A DNA stretch of 64,000 bases from Theobroma cacao. Taxonomy: Eukaryota; Streptophyta; Magnoliopsida; Malvales; Malvaceae. Within the stretch, counting starts at the first letter, position 1. Each line of letters begins with the position of its first letter. Below are positions 50,821 through 63,900 of the stretch, piece after piece. The stretch covers positions 6,304,684-6,368,683 of the forward strand of contig NC_030850.1 in NCBI RefSeq assembly GCF_000208745.1, read 5' to 3'. The notes beneath the pieces are model-generated. The model had not been told where the DNA came from, made no database searches, and saw only the letters and a program-made list of their open reading frames with translations. The position numbers and the translations under genes were made by a program.

Positions 50821-52522
50821 AGGGAATTTGGTTAGGACTGAGACATGGTCACATTCCTCCCGTCTAGTTATATCTTGGGGTTGTCATGGTTTAGGGCACA
50901 AGGTAGCCCCATTCACATTAATATTGTCTCCTTTGACATACCAACCCTTTTGATATGAAGCATCGCTTGTTTAATCACTGCCAGGACCGCAGGGCTTTAA
51001 TCTCTGCACTGTTTTGACTTGGGTGCACCAACAATACAAAAATTGGGTTGTTTTTTTCCTTTCAAGTCAACTATGGGAAAAGCCATATATATTAAGATCT
51101 TATCAATAATTGTAATAATTCTACTTCTGATTTTCCTTTCATTGTTCCATGATTGAAAGTTTTAATGCTTTTCGTATCAAATATGCGCGGAGTCACATAC
51201 ACTGCACATGGACCTTAGCCGACTAATAACCCAGTTTTATCTCTTGATATTGGATCATTAACCAGTAAAGATTCTTAGTTATACTCACGCATATAAAAAA
51301 AGTTGTCGTGTTTACTTTTTACAAAGGCCATTTATATGTAAATCAGCACTATTTTTCATAATTTATGCTTAGAAACAATAGGGGGAAAAGTCAGATTAAA
51401 TTAGAATAATTTTTCCTTTTTTAGTGATTTATACTTCCTTCAATCATGCAGTGGAGTTGCTATTGAGTGTGGATCAATGTGTCATCAATAGCCAAATAAA
51501 AGAAACATGTTTTTATTAAAATATGATATCTCATAAATCTTATTTGATTATTTGGATTGGATGATTATATTAATCATTAGATGATATCATTTCAAATCTG
51601 TCAAACTATTAATCTTTTTTAATTGTATATCAAAATCCTATCCTTTTTATCTATTGTTAATTGATTTTAAATTGATTGATTAATGAGTTATTAAATTTAT
51701 GTCTTGACGAGTTCAGACAGGAAAATTTTGAATAAATTAAGTTTAAATTGAAGGTTTGATAAATTCAAAGTGGTAGGTTCGTTGCAGCATTCGAGGGCCC
51801 TCAAGTTACAGGAGAAAATGCAACACTGCTTCAAAGGGGTTTGGCGCTCAAGGTTGGTGGCTCTGTTCACCCTGAGCTGGCTAAATTGGCCTTGTTAGAC
51901 ACCGGACATGGAGAGACACGTGGGCTCAAAAAGATAGGCTTAACCAGTATAGACCAGAGCCATCACTTCCATTTTACCAATCACTCAAGCTACTAATAAT
52001 GTTCAAATAATTCCATGAAAGAAGGATTCTGGCTAATGCCTTGTCAGAATCTAATTCATCAGAATCCAAAGGATTAGTTAAAGAATTTATGCAACCACAA
52101 CCGTCGGGAGATGTACACAGAATTTAGTTGCAGAACAGAGTGGAAGGATTTACGAAACTCTTTGTTTCCTTATAAGAACAAAGCCTGAGAATAACATGGA
52201 CCTAATCAAAGTGCCGTTTCTTCTTGGAAAGCACATTCTTCAAAGAGTCCTGGTGAGTTTCTATCTTTATTCCGTTATGGTAATGGCCTGTATTACTCTG
52301 CTTTAAAATGTCTCTATCTCAAGGCCTTAATTAGCCGTATAAATCATGTTTAGTGTGTGTTCATTTTGAGGACAAGGAGGACCCTTCAGTTGATAATTCT
52401 CAGCGCCCTTCACGTGATTTTTCGTACATGAAATTGTCGATCACCCTATCTGAAAATGATTGCAGCCCCACCCGGTGTCGGACTCCTCCCTCCATGAATT
52501 AATGAATTGTTTTTTCGCATGA

Positions 52523-52588
52523 TTAATTAACAAAAATCAAGATCTAATCACTAAATTAATTAACAAAAATCAAGATCTAATCACTAAA
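52523..52588. repeat. 33-bp perfect tandem duplication
   Basis: A unit containing caaaaatcaagatctaatca is repeated with a 33-bp period in intergenic DNA. Confidence 0.85.
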
Positions 52589-53545
52589 CAGTTAAACTGT
52601 GATTCAGAAACAGGACGTAACACTGGCCACCAATGTATATGTGTCTCCAAGGATCTTCTTATCTTTTCATGTTATATTTGTGCAGGAACATCGGCAATTG
52701 CTATGTTTGTGCTTTGTTACAAAAACTTGCTAGTCCTTTAACAATGGAGGACCATAAGTGTTTGCACTTAGGTGTATAGGAAATTAGGTCCACATATCCG
52801 CTCTGCTAGAAGCTGTTCCCTGGTCCCTGTTTCTTGATACAAGTTGAGCAAGCAAAATCGAGGAACTGAGACCAATATGAAACAAACAAGAGTGGAGAAA
52901 AGTTTCATATGAAAGATGAATGTTGAGATGAGATAGTTATTTCTATCTGAAGTTCTTAAATTGATCAAACTCTCTATCCCATAAACCAACATTAACTAGA
53001 AGAACAGAAAAGGCAGTTAAAAAGTTAATCTTGTCATCTGGTCTAATAGCTGAGTTGATATAACAGCCAACGTCTGATATCTTTTGCCTCAAATTAAATT
53101 AAACAACAAAAATTTGCAGTTCTTTTCAGTGTTTGTTTAAGATTAATTGGTGAATGATGCTTTATCAACCCAAGATATTGTCAAATTACATATTGATGAT
53201 TTGGGCAAGAAGGTAAAAACAGGGGAAGTTTCCTCATCCCTCCCGCTCATATAACCTTATCATTGAGAGATGAACCTAAAATGATAAAAATTTCAATTCC
53301 CCTTAGCTGTCAATCATGAGGATATACAAACTTAACCACAACCTTCCAAATGACACCTTCAGTACTTGGAAGGGTAAACTGGAGCGTTTCTTTTCTGAGC
53401 CTGAAGGCTAGCATTTTCATGCAAAGACAGCAGGAGACATTGATGTTGACTCAAAAAGACCACATTAGTCACGTAGAGTTACTACAAAATTTGATGTCAT
53501 TATCGATCAATGCACCACTTGTCTATGTTTGCAGATAGCCAGTTC

Positions 53546-53552
53546 TATATAA
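53546..53552 (+). promoter_or_regulatory. TATA box of the RGF-type peptide gene
   Basis: TATATAA lies 75 to 81 bp before the ATG at 53627. It predicts transcription start near 53578 and a 5' UTR of about 50 bp. Confidence 0.6.
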
Positions 53553-53626
53553 GAGCAGGCAACTAGAAGATGTTATTCACAGAAAAGAGATTGATATAAA
53601 CCCAAAAAAAAAGAAGAAATACTAAG

Positions 53627-53968
53627 ATGGCTAGGGTTCCTTGCAAGCATCTTCTTCTTGTTGCCTTGTTCCTTTTTTGCTTCATCTCTACAACTGCTGG
53701 AGGTAAATTTTTGAATCTCCAATTGATTTATCTTTGATCTGTTAACAATTTCAATAAATAATTTGATGCGGAGGAGTCTCTTAACTCCCTTCTTTTTCTT
53801 TTTTTTTTTGTTGCAGCAAGAAACATGCCAGTGGCTAAGGAAACTCAGAAAGTTCATGATGATCAGGTGCTTACAGCAACAGAAGATGGAGCACCTAAAA
53901 TTAATGCTGATGAGTTAGTATCTATGGACTACACTCCAGCAACAAGGAAGCCTCCAATCCATAACTAG
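53627..53968 (+). CDS. RGF: Root meristem growth factor (RGF/GLV/CLEL) peptide precursor
   Basis: Two exons, 53627-53702 and 53817-53968 (phase 1 junction), encode a 75-residue precursor. Residues 1 to about 25 form a signal peptide with a Leu/Phe/Cys-rich core (HLLLVALFLFCFI). A variable acidic middle follows. The C-terminus is DYTPATRKPPIHN (residues 63-75, bases 53927-53965) directly before the stop. It matches the RGF/GLV/CLEL mature peptide pattern: Asp-Tyr at the start (tyrosine sulfation site), internal prolines that may be hydroxylated, and a final His-Asn. Family peptides are secreted, bind RGFR/RGI receptor kinases and control root meristem maintenance or gravitropic growth. Which family member this is cannot be told. 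Its length is at the short end of the family and its single intron interrupts the region just after the signal peptide. Confidence 0.88.
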
Positions 53969-56900
53969 GCAAAATTTTGTAAAACTAGTACTATAACTAG
54001 TTTAGTTTTTTCCTTTTCTTAATCCTACTTTTATATTTGAGCGTACACATTTATACATAGTAGAAAGGATAAAACAATGATAGAAATGATTTACAAATAT
54101 GAGAATCAAGAATTGGTAGATGTGCTTATATATATATACCTTGACATACTCTTTAGGGTTTATGCATTTTTGTAAATAAAGATCATGCAAGTTTTCAATA
54201 TAGTAGCAGTACTTCACAACTTAACATATGCTAAGGAGAAGCCTTGGCTTGTATCAGTATAGTAAGGGGTACATGAATAATTATTATCTGTTTCAATCTT
54301 TAAACTGCACACCAATTTACCAGGCCGTGCTTCCTACTTGAAATCTATTGGTGCAACAGCAGCAAGAGTGACAAAATTAGAAGAAATTTTGTGCATGAAA
54401 CATATATATCAAGCAGCAAATAACAGAAGACAGAGCCCAAAGTTTTGGATCAGATGGAATGATACTAATTTGGAAAACCCGTGAAAGTTCACAAAATTCC
54501 TTGTCTGGAAACAAATTCAGAGAAAATAAAAGTAACACAGCTCCCAAGGATTATGCTTAGAGAGACGGTAAACACCACCCCGTTGGAATAAGGTAAAGAT
54601 CTCAAAAATGAAAATAAGTTACAAAATAAACAACTTGCTTGCACTGCCATACAATGTTCAACGCACTGTTATCATATATGGCCTAAATGTTCATGTTTTC
54701 AAATAGTATCAATTTTAGATGTACTTTTTAATCATATTCAAACTGTTGCAGACAAAGAAAAACATAGAGCATTTCATTGATATGATGTGGAGAATGTGCG
54801 CCCTGCTACTTAAATGGCTAAGGGAAAAAGTTCATTTTAGAAAAGTATGTAATCTCTTTGCAGTCCTTTTTGTGTCACTTGGCTATAAACTATTTTTTCA
54901 GTTTAGATGAAGCAAGCCAAAACTTTGATGACCACTTTCAGTATACAGCTTCCTAGACTGATCTAGTTTTTCCCCACATTAAGCCTATGTCTGGGAACTA
55001 TGAGGGAAATAGAAGGAAATGGAGGAGGGAGAGACAAAGGAGAGGGGTAACTCTCTCATATTTTCTTTCCTTGGACAAATTTCTTCCCAGCAAATATAGG
55101 TAAAAATAATTTTCTTCAATTCCTCCACCCTCCCCTCCCCTTCATCCTTTCCTTCTCTCGTCCCAAACATTGCTTGAATTTTGGTTTGTAGAAGTAAAGA
55201 AAAAATATTATCCAGGTTTGTTGTATCATCTATGGCATTTTTTCTATTCTGGAGAGATCACTTTAATAGTAAAAAATTCGAGATTTTAACTTTAAAAATA
55301 TCGAACATTCAAATTCTAAAATAAGAAGGATGAAAAAAGAGTAAGTTATTATTGTGTAAACCAAGATCATATATGCTGAAATAAAACCTGTAAACATTTT
55401 CTCCTTGACAAGGCAATATATGATAATGAATATATATATATATATATATATATAAAGCAATATTAGCAAGATTGGTGTTGGACTTCTCTTGTGGTTTTGT
55501 GTTCTCCAATCTTTATTTGGTTATTCTTAATTTACATATATAAGCATTCCGGCCACGAGCATCTTCCAACGATCTTTTGCATCTGATAAATGTCTTGGGG
55601 AACCATTGTCCCCACGCAACTGTTGAAATGCAGGCAACTAGTTAGACACATTAATTCACACACTTCTCTACACAAAAAAAATAAAATCTTGGCAAACATA
55701 TTGATTTATCAACCCAAATTAGCTTGCCAAGAGAACAAGGTTCAAGATTAGAATGCCTCTTAATTATTAGATGCTTTTATTCCATATATGCATATATATC
55801 AGTTGTATGCATGTATGCATGTATAAAAGCTTTGGAGAATTATCATCCTTTTCTTCGTCAAAGAGTCACTGCCATATCGCAAGTCATTATGTTAAGATGG
55901 AATGAACATATTGAATGAGCAAAATACAGCTAAAACAAAAAGATATAAACCAGTGATGACAAATCATGAATAGCCAACGATTAACGAGATATGATCCAAT
56001 TCAATTAAGTTGTAAACAAAAGTGGGGTGCTGACAATTAAAATCCTAGAAACTTGAGTTTGTTATGTGATTTCATATGCTCCTAGCTAGAAATGATGGAG
56101 CAACACCAAGACATGATGGAGGCCATCTACATAAAACGAACCAACAAAAATCACTAGCCACAATCTTTTCAACAAGACACCTTATACATAATAATTAACA
56201 CATGAAAAGATGTATGTGCAGCAAGTAGAAAAAATTTTAATGAAGTTTCAGTGCATCGACACCATTTCTAATATATGTTGTTTCAATTGTCATTGTATTC
56301 TACTGCCGACAGTACGTAGAAGTCGATCAAAGCCAGTATATTAATTAATATATTCCAGGAGAATAAAGAAAAATGTAGAAATGAAAAGAATGAGGCCTTG
56401 CAGTACTGACCAACTTTACCACATACATATATATATAGAATATTAAACATGGCTTTTAACAAGGTAATTTCCACATATAATAAGAAAATGATTAAATAAA
56501 TCCCAAAATTATAGAGCAAGATATTAATTAGATCAAATTGATAGTGCACAAGACATTTGCAGTGGAGGGTGGTTTCAGCATTGGAAATGAAGTGGATGTT
56601 TCTTTGTTGGCTGCGGCCATATGTCATCACAAATCTCTTGGATGGTTTTAGGAACCGGTCAACATGCTCGGATTCATGAAATTAATAGCAGGTGCATTAA
56701 TTGGCGGCCTACCATTCTTGCTTTTGTCATATTGATCTCTCAAGTTTCATTTTTTTTTTCTTGACAAAAGACCAAATATATTTTCATTGTATAAAAATCA
56801 TAACATTTATATTTAAATATTTAATTTATTAATTGATACATAATTTTTTTACATAAAAAATAAAATTCGAATATCTTTTTGTTAATTTTTTTTTAAAAAA

Positions 56901-57780
56901 ATCATCATGATATTTATGGAATATATAACAGGTTTTAGCGTATTCAAACCCAGCCCACCTTAAAGATTCTGTCTGTAACCTTGCCCAGACCCGCCCCAAA
57001 TTATAAAAGCATAATGACCAGGCCTGTCCATTTAGGTCTTGCCCTGTACAAAAATGAAGTTTTTTTGGAAAAAAAAAAACCGGCAGAACTTATCATCTCC
57101 ACATGGACATCATCCTTTCCCTTCCACGATTAGTAAACTTTAGAATAAAAGTTTGAATATAGGAATAGGATCACATGGATTAGGAATCAAGGTTTGAATA
57201 TAGGAATAGGATCACATGGATTAGGAATCAAGGTGAGGCGATACTTTCAGTGGCGTGCATGGGCATTGACCCCTTGTTATAGAATCTTCCTAGCCATGAA
57301 AGTATGGAAACTTAGACCAACTTTATGGCACCAATGAAATACAATTTGTCCCTTTGCTGGTCCTACAAGAAATCAACACCTTTTGCTTTTGCCATGCATT
57401 TTACGGACACAATCCTGCCATTGCTTTGCGGCATTATTCCCCAAACTACCCATGGAAACCTTATGAAATAAGCCTCAAAGAGTAGGTCATATCAGTCATT
57501 CAAACGAAAACCCAAAGAATATTTCTAGAAATAATAAATATTCCTTGCTCAAATCTTCATAGTAGTATTTGATTCCGAGTTACCCAATATCAACGGGGGA
57601 TCCTTTCCCTGTGCAAAGCCAAACAAACATTCCTTCTTGCCAATGAACCGGAATTATATTAAAAACAGAAAACGAAAAAAAGGAAGTAAAAGAGGTTTAA
57701 GTGTAAGATGAAAAGTGGGCAAAAGCAAAGCCAAAAATAAAAATCCCACAAAAACCCATCATTCTTTCCAGCTCATTTTG
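53969..57780. other. Intergenic region between the peptide gene and the S-acyltransferase
   Basis: AT-rich with an (AT)n run at about 55430-55454. The stretch 56940-57060 has C-rich words (cccagccc; gacccgcccc) like the ends of degenerate hAT-type elements. A 41-bp perfect tandem duplication lies at 57151-57231. No coding structure; several frames have no family content. Confidence 0.5.
57151..57231. repeat. 41-bp perfect tandem duplication
   Basis: The unit beginning gtttgaatataggaatagga at 57151 is repeated exactly from 57192. It lies about 700 bp upstream of the S-acyltransferase start codon. Confidence 0.9.
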
Positions 57781-57903
57781 AACCCCAGAACCGCCTGTTT
57801 TTCTCTTTCTCTCACTTTCAAAAGAAATGGTTGAACCCAAGTTTCACATATTCGTCTCTTTAGCTGCTCAAGTTGGTGATTGTTCAACTGAAAACATTCC
57901 ATA
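57780..57903 (+). other. Probable 5' UTR of the S-acyltransferase gene
   Basis: A pyrimidine-rich leader (ctctttctctcac) lies about 90 bp before the ATG at 57904. Other ATGs occur upstream, at about 57827 and in tggttgaaccc, but they do not extend the conserved protein. The start site is not resolved. Confidence 0.4.
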
Positions 57904-60900
57904 ATGGCTAAGCGTCAGTATGAAGTTTGGAAGGGCAATAATGTATGCTTTCTTTGCCAACCCTTCTCTTTTTTGTACCTCCCTGCTTGTTGATGCTTCA
58001 TTTTTGCATTTGAGTTTGTTTTGTGTATGCTAATTTAATTGGTTTTATCAATACATGTTAGTTTCTGGCATTTGTTTATCCTGTCATCTGGGGTGGTTTT
58101 GATTTTTCATTTTTGGTTTCTTTAAATCCGGGATAGATAGGTTGTTCTCTTTGCAAGGTTAAGACAAAATGCGGCATAGTTCTTGGGGTCGTGCATTCTA
58201 CATTAAGGTTATAGAGGGTCTAGTAAAAGAGATTCTTGTGTTTGATATCCAACAAGAAGGGTGAATTTTTAATTTAGTTGGTATGTACTCAAGTTTCCTA
58301 TTGGAAATTCAAAATTTATCCATGCTAAGTGTCTGTATAATAAAATCTAGCACGTAGATGACTTGAGTTCTTATATTTTCGTAACAAGTAAGATAATAGG
58401 ATGAATGGTGAATAACATGAGATGGATATAGACATTGTTGTTTCTATATCTCAAGCATTTCTTGCTCTAAGGTGGATTTTTGTGAAAATTTTCTCTCTTC
58501 TTGTGTAAACTTGGATATGGCCGGAACACTTGTTACATAAGGGATGGCAATTCCTTGGAGCTCTTGCAAATTGCATGTTTAAATGTTATACTTTCTTCAA
58601 TTGGTGGCATATCTAATTTCTAGAAGTCCTAAGGCAAAAAATTTGAGAGTCAGGCATGGGATGTTTACTTTTGCAGAAGAAATAAGGGAAAAATATATTT
58701 ATATAGTCATGAGAGGGTCATTCATCATCTGCAGTCGTGTAATGTCAATGAATATACTAACCTTATGAATTCATTGGCATTTGAATCTTGTGAAATACAT
58801 CGACCAACTATCATGTAAAATTCTAAAATAGAACCTAAATTAGTGAAAACAATCATACTTAAATGAAATAAGCGTAAAAGTTCAACTGGGTCCTTTGACG
58901 GTCTAACATCATTAGAGCAATTTGCAATGAGAAACACTCTAAAAAACATGCTAAGTCAAATGTTTGGTCCCTTAAATAGTGCAGGGCAGCTTCCCACCTT
59001 AGTCTTCTACATGAAAAACATATCCTTGAGACATGATTTCTACTGTGCATGAGGGAATCAATAATTAGCTAGCATCTTCAGTGCCATTTTGAAATAGCGA
59101 AAATAATTAGATGGACTGGCAAAAATTTCCTACTGGGTACATTTGCTCGTTAGCACTCTTAGAAGTGAAGGTGCTGCTACTGGCAAACTGGGAGAGAATC
59201 TAATTTTGTGCTACCAAAATGTAAATGCTTTATTTGGGGTTGGAAGCATATGCAGTAATGGTATAGGGCTCTGGATTCTCAGATTCAAGACTTCTATAGC
59301 TGGCAACTAGGTGCTTCGACAAGGGAAAGGAGAGGGTTATGTGCATGCTGTCAGAAGGTTCACATTTAGTTTGTATGAGATAATCTTTACAGTAGAGTAA
59401 TGATATTGAAGTTCCCAAAGGGAGGAGCTATGTTAGATTCTGCGATTAATAATATTTATATTATCTTTAATACAGGATATTCGTATGCTGATTTCAGTTA
59501 ATTTTAAAGGATACTGAGGTAAATGGTAACCTTTTAAGGTGCTTGAGATCATTCCTAGCCCAGTTACTGTAGGTCTACTAGACTAGTCGTGAACATGGTT
59601 TTGAAGAATGAAAGAATTTAGATGATGATTAAATTCAACTCTTTCAAAAATTAACACCAAATGAACCTGAGTGATTAATTAATAATAATTGCTGCTACTA
59701 ATTTCTCCACTTGTTTTTATATGCTTATCACATTTGTTAGATTCCACTGCCTATTAGTGTAGTAGCATTCTCTTACAACTGTTCCACATTGTTTGTTCTC
59801 TTTTCTACTCCCCATTCTTCCCTCTGCACAAAGGAATTCCTTTTTCCTGAGAAGGAAAATTGGATCTGCTATTTTGGTAAACAGTTGAATTGGAAGAATC
59901 AATTATAGCTGTCTTAAAAAAGAACAAGGACCTTCTGAATCTGCTCTTCATTTTTTCTTCTCAAGTAAATCCAATGCCCTCTTGCCAGTTAAACTTAAAG
60001 GCATTTCATTTCTTCAACTCCCCTTTTAAGCTCTGTCAATACCTGTTTGCTGACATGGATGGAATATTTGAATGATCTTGTAGAGAGACCAGAAAAAACA
60101 TCCTAGGAGAGTATTTATTTGATATTTCCATTTTCTTGATTGGAAAAAGGATGAGATTGGGTTAAGATCATTTCTAGAATCAATTTTAGCTCTTGAAAGG
60201 GGAACGAGTGCAAAACTAGGAACCTACCCAAGGAGAGGGGCAAGAGGGGGAGTGGGGAAGTAACAAACATCATTAAACATGCTTTGCACTGGCAACTTAT
60301 CATCATCAAAGGAATTTTATAACTTTAAAACGTAATGGTTTATACATTTCTAACCTTTTCCCTTTTATCTTTCTCTGTCTGTCCACTTTTCCCTCCTTTT
60401 GAATGCATAAGTTATTAAGTTGAAAGAATGTCATTCATGACAAAGTTTTATTAATCTACCATCACTTTAACACAGTCTAAGAGCCTCCCCAGTGTTCAAT
60501 ATGATAGCAGCAAAACCTTATCAGATACTACATTGTGTCAATATTATTTGAATTAAGATAATTAAACTTATTTACAAGTCTCTCAAATCTGAAGCTCTCA
60601 TTCTCTGGTTAACACATCATATCTGTATGTGGTGAGGAAAAGTCATTAGCATTTGGACCAATTTAAAGTATAAAAGTCGTATTTATGTCACTTTGGGCTT
60701 AATAACATCTGTGCAATATTAATGGTTTTATAATAAAAAATTTAAAATTTGATCTTGAAAGGAAATTTTCCCTTTGGACAGAGGTGAACATGGAAATGCA
60801 GACCATCGCTGTCCTATACTGGACTAATAAACTCCAACCTCACATTTGGATTTTCAATATGGATTTGGTGAATTACATACTTGTGCATGAACAGACAAAC

Positions 60901-63900
60901 AGATACACAGACATGGAGACAAAATTGATATTTCTCTAATTTGTTCAATCACGTTAATCTTATCCTTATTTAGCAAAATGACAATCCTGAATGCCACCAT
61001 TGGAGTGCCTTCCTGTCTTATAAACTTTCAACTCATATATATGATATATGTATGCATATTTGTCAATGCTTCATATTATGGGTATATAATATACATTTAT
61101 ATGTTCTAATTTCTGTATGTCTTATTTATGAACTTATCCTCTGAATGTATTGCTTATATTGCATTCATCTTTGCAGATATTTATTTTTGGGGGGAGGTTT
61201 ATGTTTGGTCCAGATGCTAAGTCACTGATCATTACGTTACTGCTGATCATTGTTCCCGTTATCATCTTTTGTGCAAATGTTGCAAGGAACCTCATCAGTG
61301 AAATTTCAGGAATTATTGCTGGCTATGCAATTCTAATGGTGACAGTTGTTTTCACAGTATATGTTAGTAACCCTCTGTGGCTTTTAAACATCATTAAGAC
61401 CTTGTACTTTAATTTTATTGTAGATTCCTGCCTGAAAAATTAAAGTAGAAATAGCATTTTTAATATCTCTCTAACTTCTTTTAAGAAAATGACATGTTGC
61501 TTGATACAAAAGGGAAGATTGCTCTATCAGCTCTCCTAATTTCCTTTTACATTGATAAAGTCATGGATCTGAATGTGCATCAAGTTCATTTTGTGAGCAT
61601 GTGCTATGACTTTTTATTCACACAACCATGTGTTGGACTGTTATCATTGTTTTTTGTTTTTTCTCCCTCCTTTTTTGCTTGGAAACACAACTTGCCAATT
61701 GTAATTCCTTAGTTGGTTGTGATAGGTATTACTAGTACTTCTTCTTACCTCTGCCCGAGACCCTGGCATTGTTCCTCGCAATCTTCATCCACCAACAGAA
61801 GAGATATGTTATGATTCTTCAGCTTCTGTTGATGCTGTTGGGAGACAAACGCCAACCCCACGACTACCCCCCACAAAAGAAGTCATTGTCAATGGTGTGC
61901 CTGTAAGGGTGAAGTATTGTAACTCATGCAGGTTGTATCGTCCACCTCGCTGCTCACACTGCTCTGTCTGTGATAACTGTGTGGAGCGATTTGACCACCA
62001 CTGTCCTTGGGTAGGCCAGTGCATTGGAATGGTATGTGAATCAGGCTTCTCTCCTGTAGTTTAGACAATGGACTATCTGCTTGCTGAAATCAGTATGTTT
62101 CTATTGGCCATTCACTCAATCTTCCTACAATGCATGAGAAACAAAATCTAATAATCATGCACCACAAATAATTAAATTTTCCACATTTGTAAAATTATCT
62201 TTGAATACTTTATTATCTTCAAATGCATTTTGAAAAAGATAAAAGAAGTATCATCTTTAATGTACTTGATGTTTTGATTTTGATAAATATCATCAATCAT
62301 TGTAAAAAGGATTTGCTCAATCCGAGTAACGTTTATATAATAAACAAAATCATGTTTCATATATTCTCTTGTTTAAAATTGTATAGTTGCTAAATTATGA
62401 ATGAATTCTTATTCATTAATTGGAACATAAATTAAAACTACTAAAAAAAATCTCATGCCTAAATCTTTAGAGTTTTCATATTTAAAAATTTTAAGCCTTA
62501 TTATTAAATAAGAGATATATAGTAATAAAAATTGTATAATATGTATATATGTGTAATACATTTGTGCTAATATATATTTCATATAACATCTATGAAAATT
62601 GAATAAATAAATTAGCTAAAAGCATACATATTAGTATATTTCCATTAAATTAAATGTTTGTTAATACAGTGAAGAATCCTCCAGTGTGATATTTAATTGC
62701 ACTACGTGGAAAGTTTATATGTTCACTATTTAAAAGGCAATATGTGAATTCAGTTGAGGTTACTGCATGTATTTGCTTAAAAATGAATAAGAAACAAAAA
62801 AAGAAAAAAGGTTTTGAATTCCACCTATAATACATAACATATGGGAAGGATTTGAATTATTTCATTCACCCCACAACCCAAAAGAAGTGGAGAAAGAAAG
62901 AATCGTTTCCCTCCCTTTTGTTTTTTTTTCTGCCTCGTTTGAAGCAATTTTCAAAGTAAATTGAGTACTTTCTATTTAAATGCAGCGCAACTACCGATCA
63001 TTCTTTCTGTTCATTTCTTCTTCAACCGTTCTCTGCATCTTCATCTTTGCAATGTCTGCTTTGAACATAAAATTCCTTATGGCTGACCTTGGAACAGTCT
63101 GGAAGGCAATGAAAGAGTCACCACTTTCAGTGGTACTAATGGTTTATTGCTTCATTTTCCTTTGGTTTGTTGGAGGGCTTACCTGCTTCCACTTGTATCT
63201 TATAGGCACAAACCAGGTCAGTTCACTTCTATCTTTTTTGGCATGTGGAGAGTATTATTGTCTTTCTGTTGTTTATTGTAAGTGGTTGCAGTATGGTAGT
63301 CCGAATTGCTGCTTTTAGCTTCCTGTTTTTTGTGAATGCAAGTAGCCAGCCATGTCTATAAAGCCACACTATAAATTTTTCAGTCTATTTCATTTTCTTT
63401 TGAAGAAAATATAGACCTCGGGAACATATCAAATTTGCTCAAAGTGTCTCTTTCTTATTTGTACTATCTCTGTCCTTTTTTTTTTATCTCTTTTTCAGAA
63501 GTTGAAACATGAAAGGCAAGTTGTGAATTATATGGGGAAGAATTTTCTGGCATTAAAAAGAAGGATGCAAGATGGGATATGTGAATAATGATAGATTTGA
63601 TGTATTAGGAGCATGTAGGTTCAGCATGATGCCAAAACACTTCTAACAAAATGTAATGTGGTTGAGAGGGAAAAAGAGAGGGGGAGGAGGGAGAGAGAGA
63701 CAGAGATGCGGGTGAGGTTCAGGAAGGAATTATTTCCAAATTTTCGATTTCTAGGAGGAGTTTGTAATAGGTTCTTTTAGCTACTTACTTTATATCTCTT
63801 TCTGTTATAAACAACTTTCTAATTCTGTATTTATTTCTTTAGACCACATATGAGACATTTCGCTACCGAGGACTTGAAAGGCGGCCCCGTGTATATGACC

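Larger units (their letters stand above)
47340..53540. other. Long intergenic region with degraded repeats
   Basis: Begins with the EME1 promoter. The stretch 47800-48100 contains internally repeated words (aaatcacacttcc twice; agatctagtcata-like twice) that suggest an old transposon. A minisatellite lies at 48956-49092. Frames around 50107-50376 and 50448-50657 show no family content. A possible small spliced transcript at 52196-52730 is treated as a finding, not a gene. Confidence 0.45.

Noticed and set aside
61494..61712. 72-codon plus-strand frame
   Set aside because: Lies in the intron between exons 2 and 3 of the S-acyltransferase and does not fit the conserved protein.
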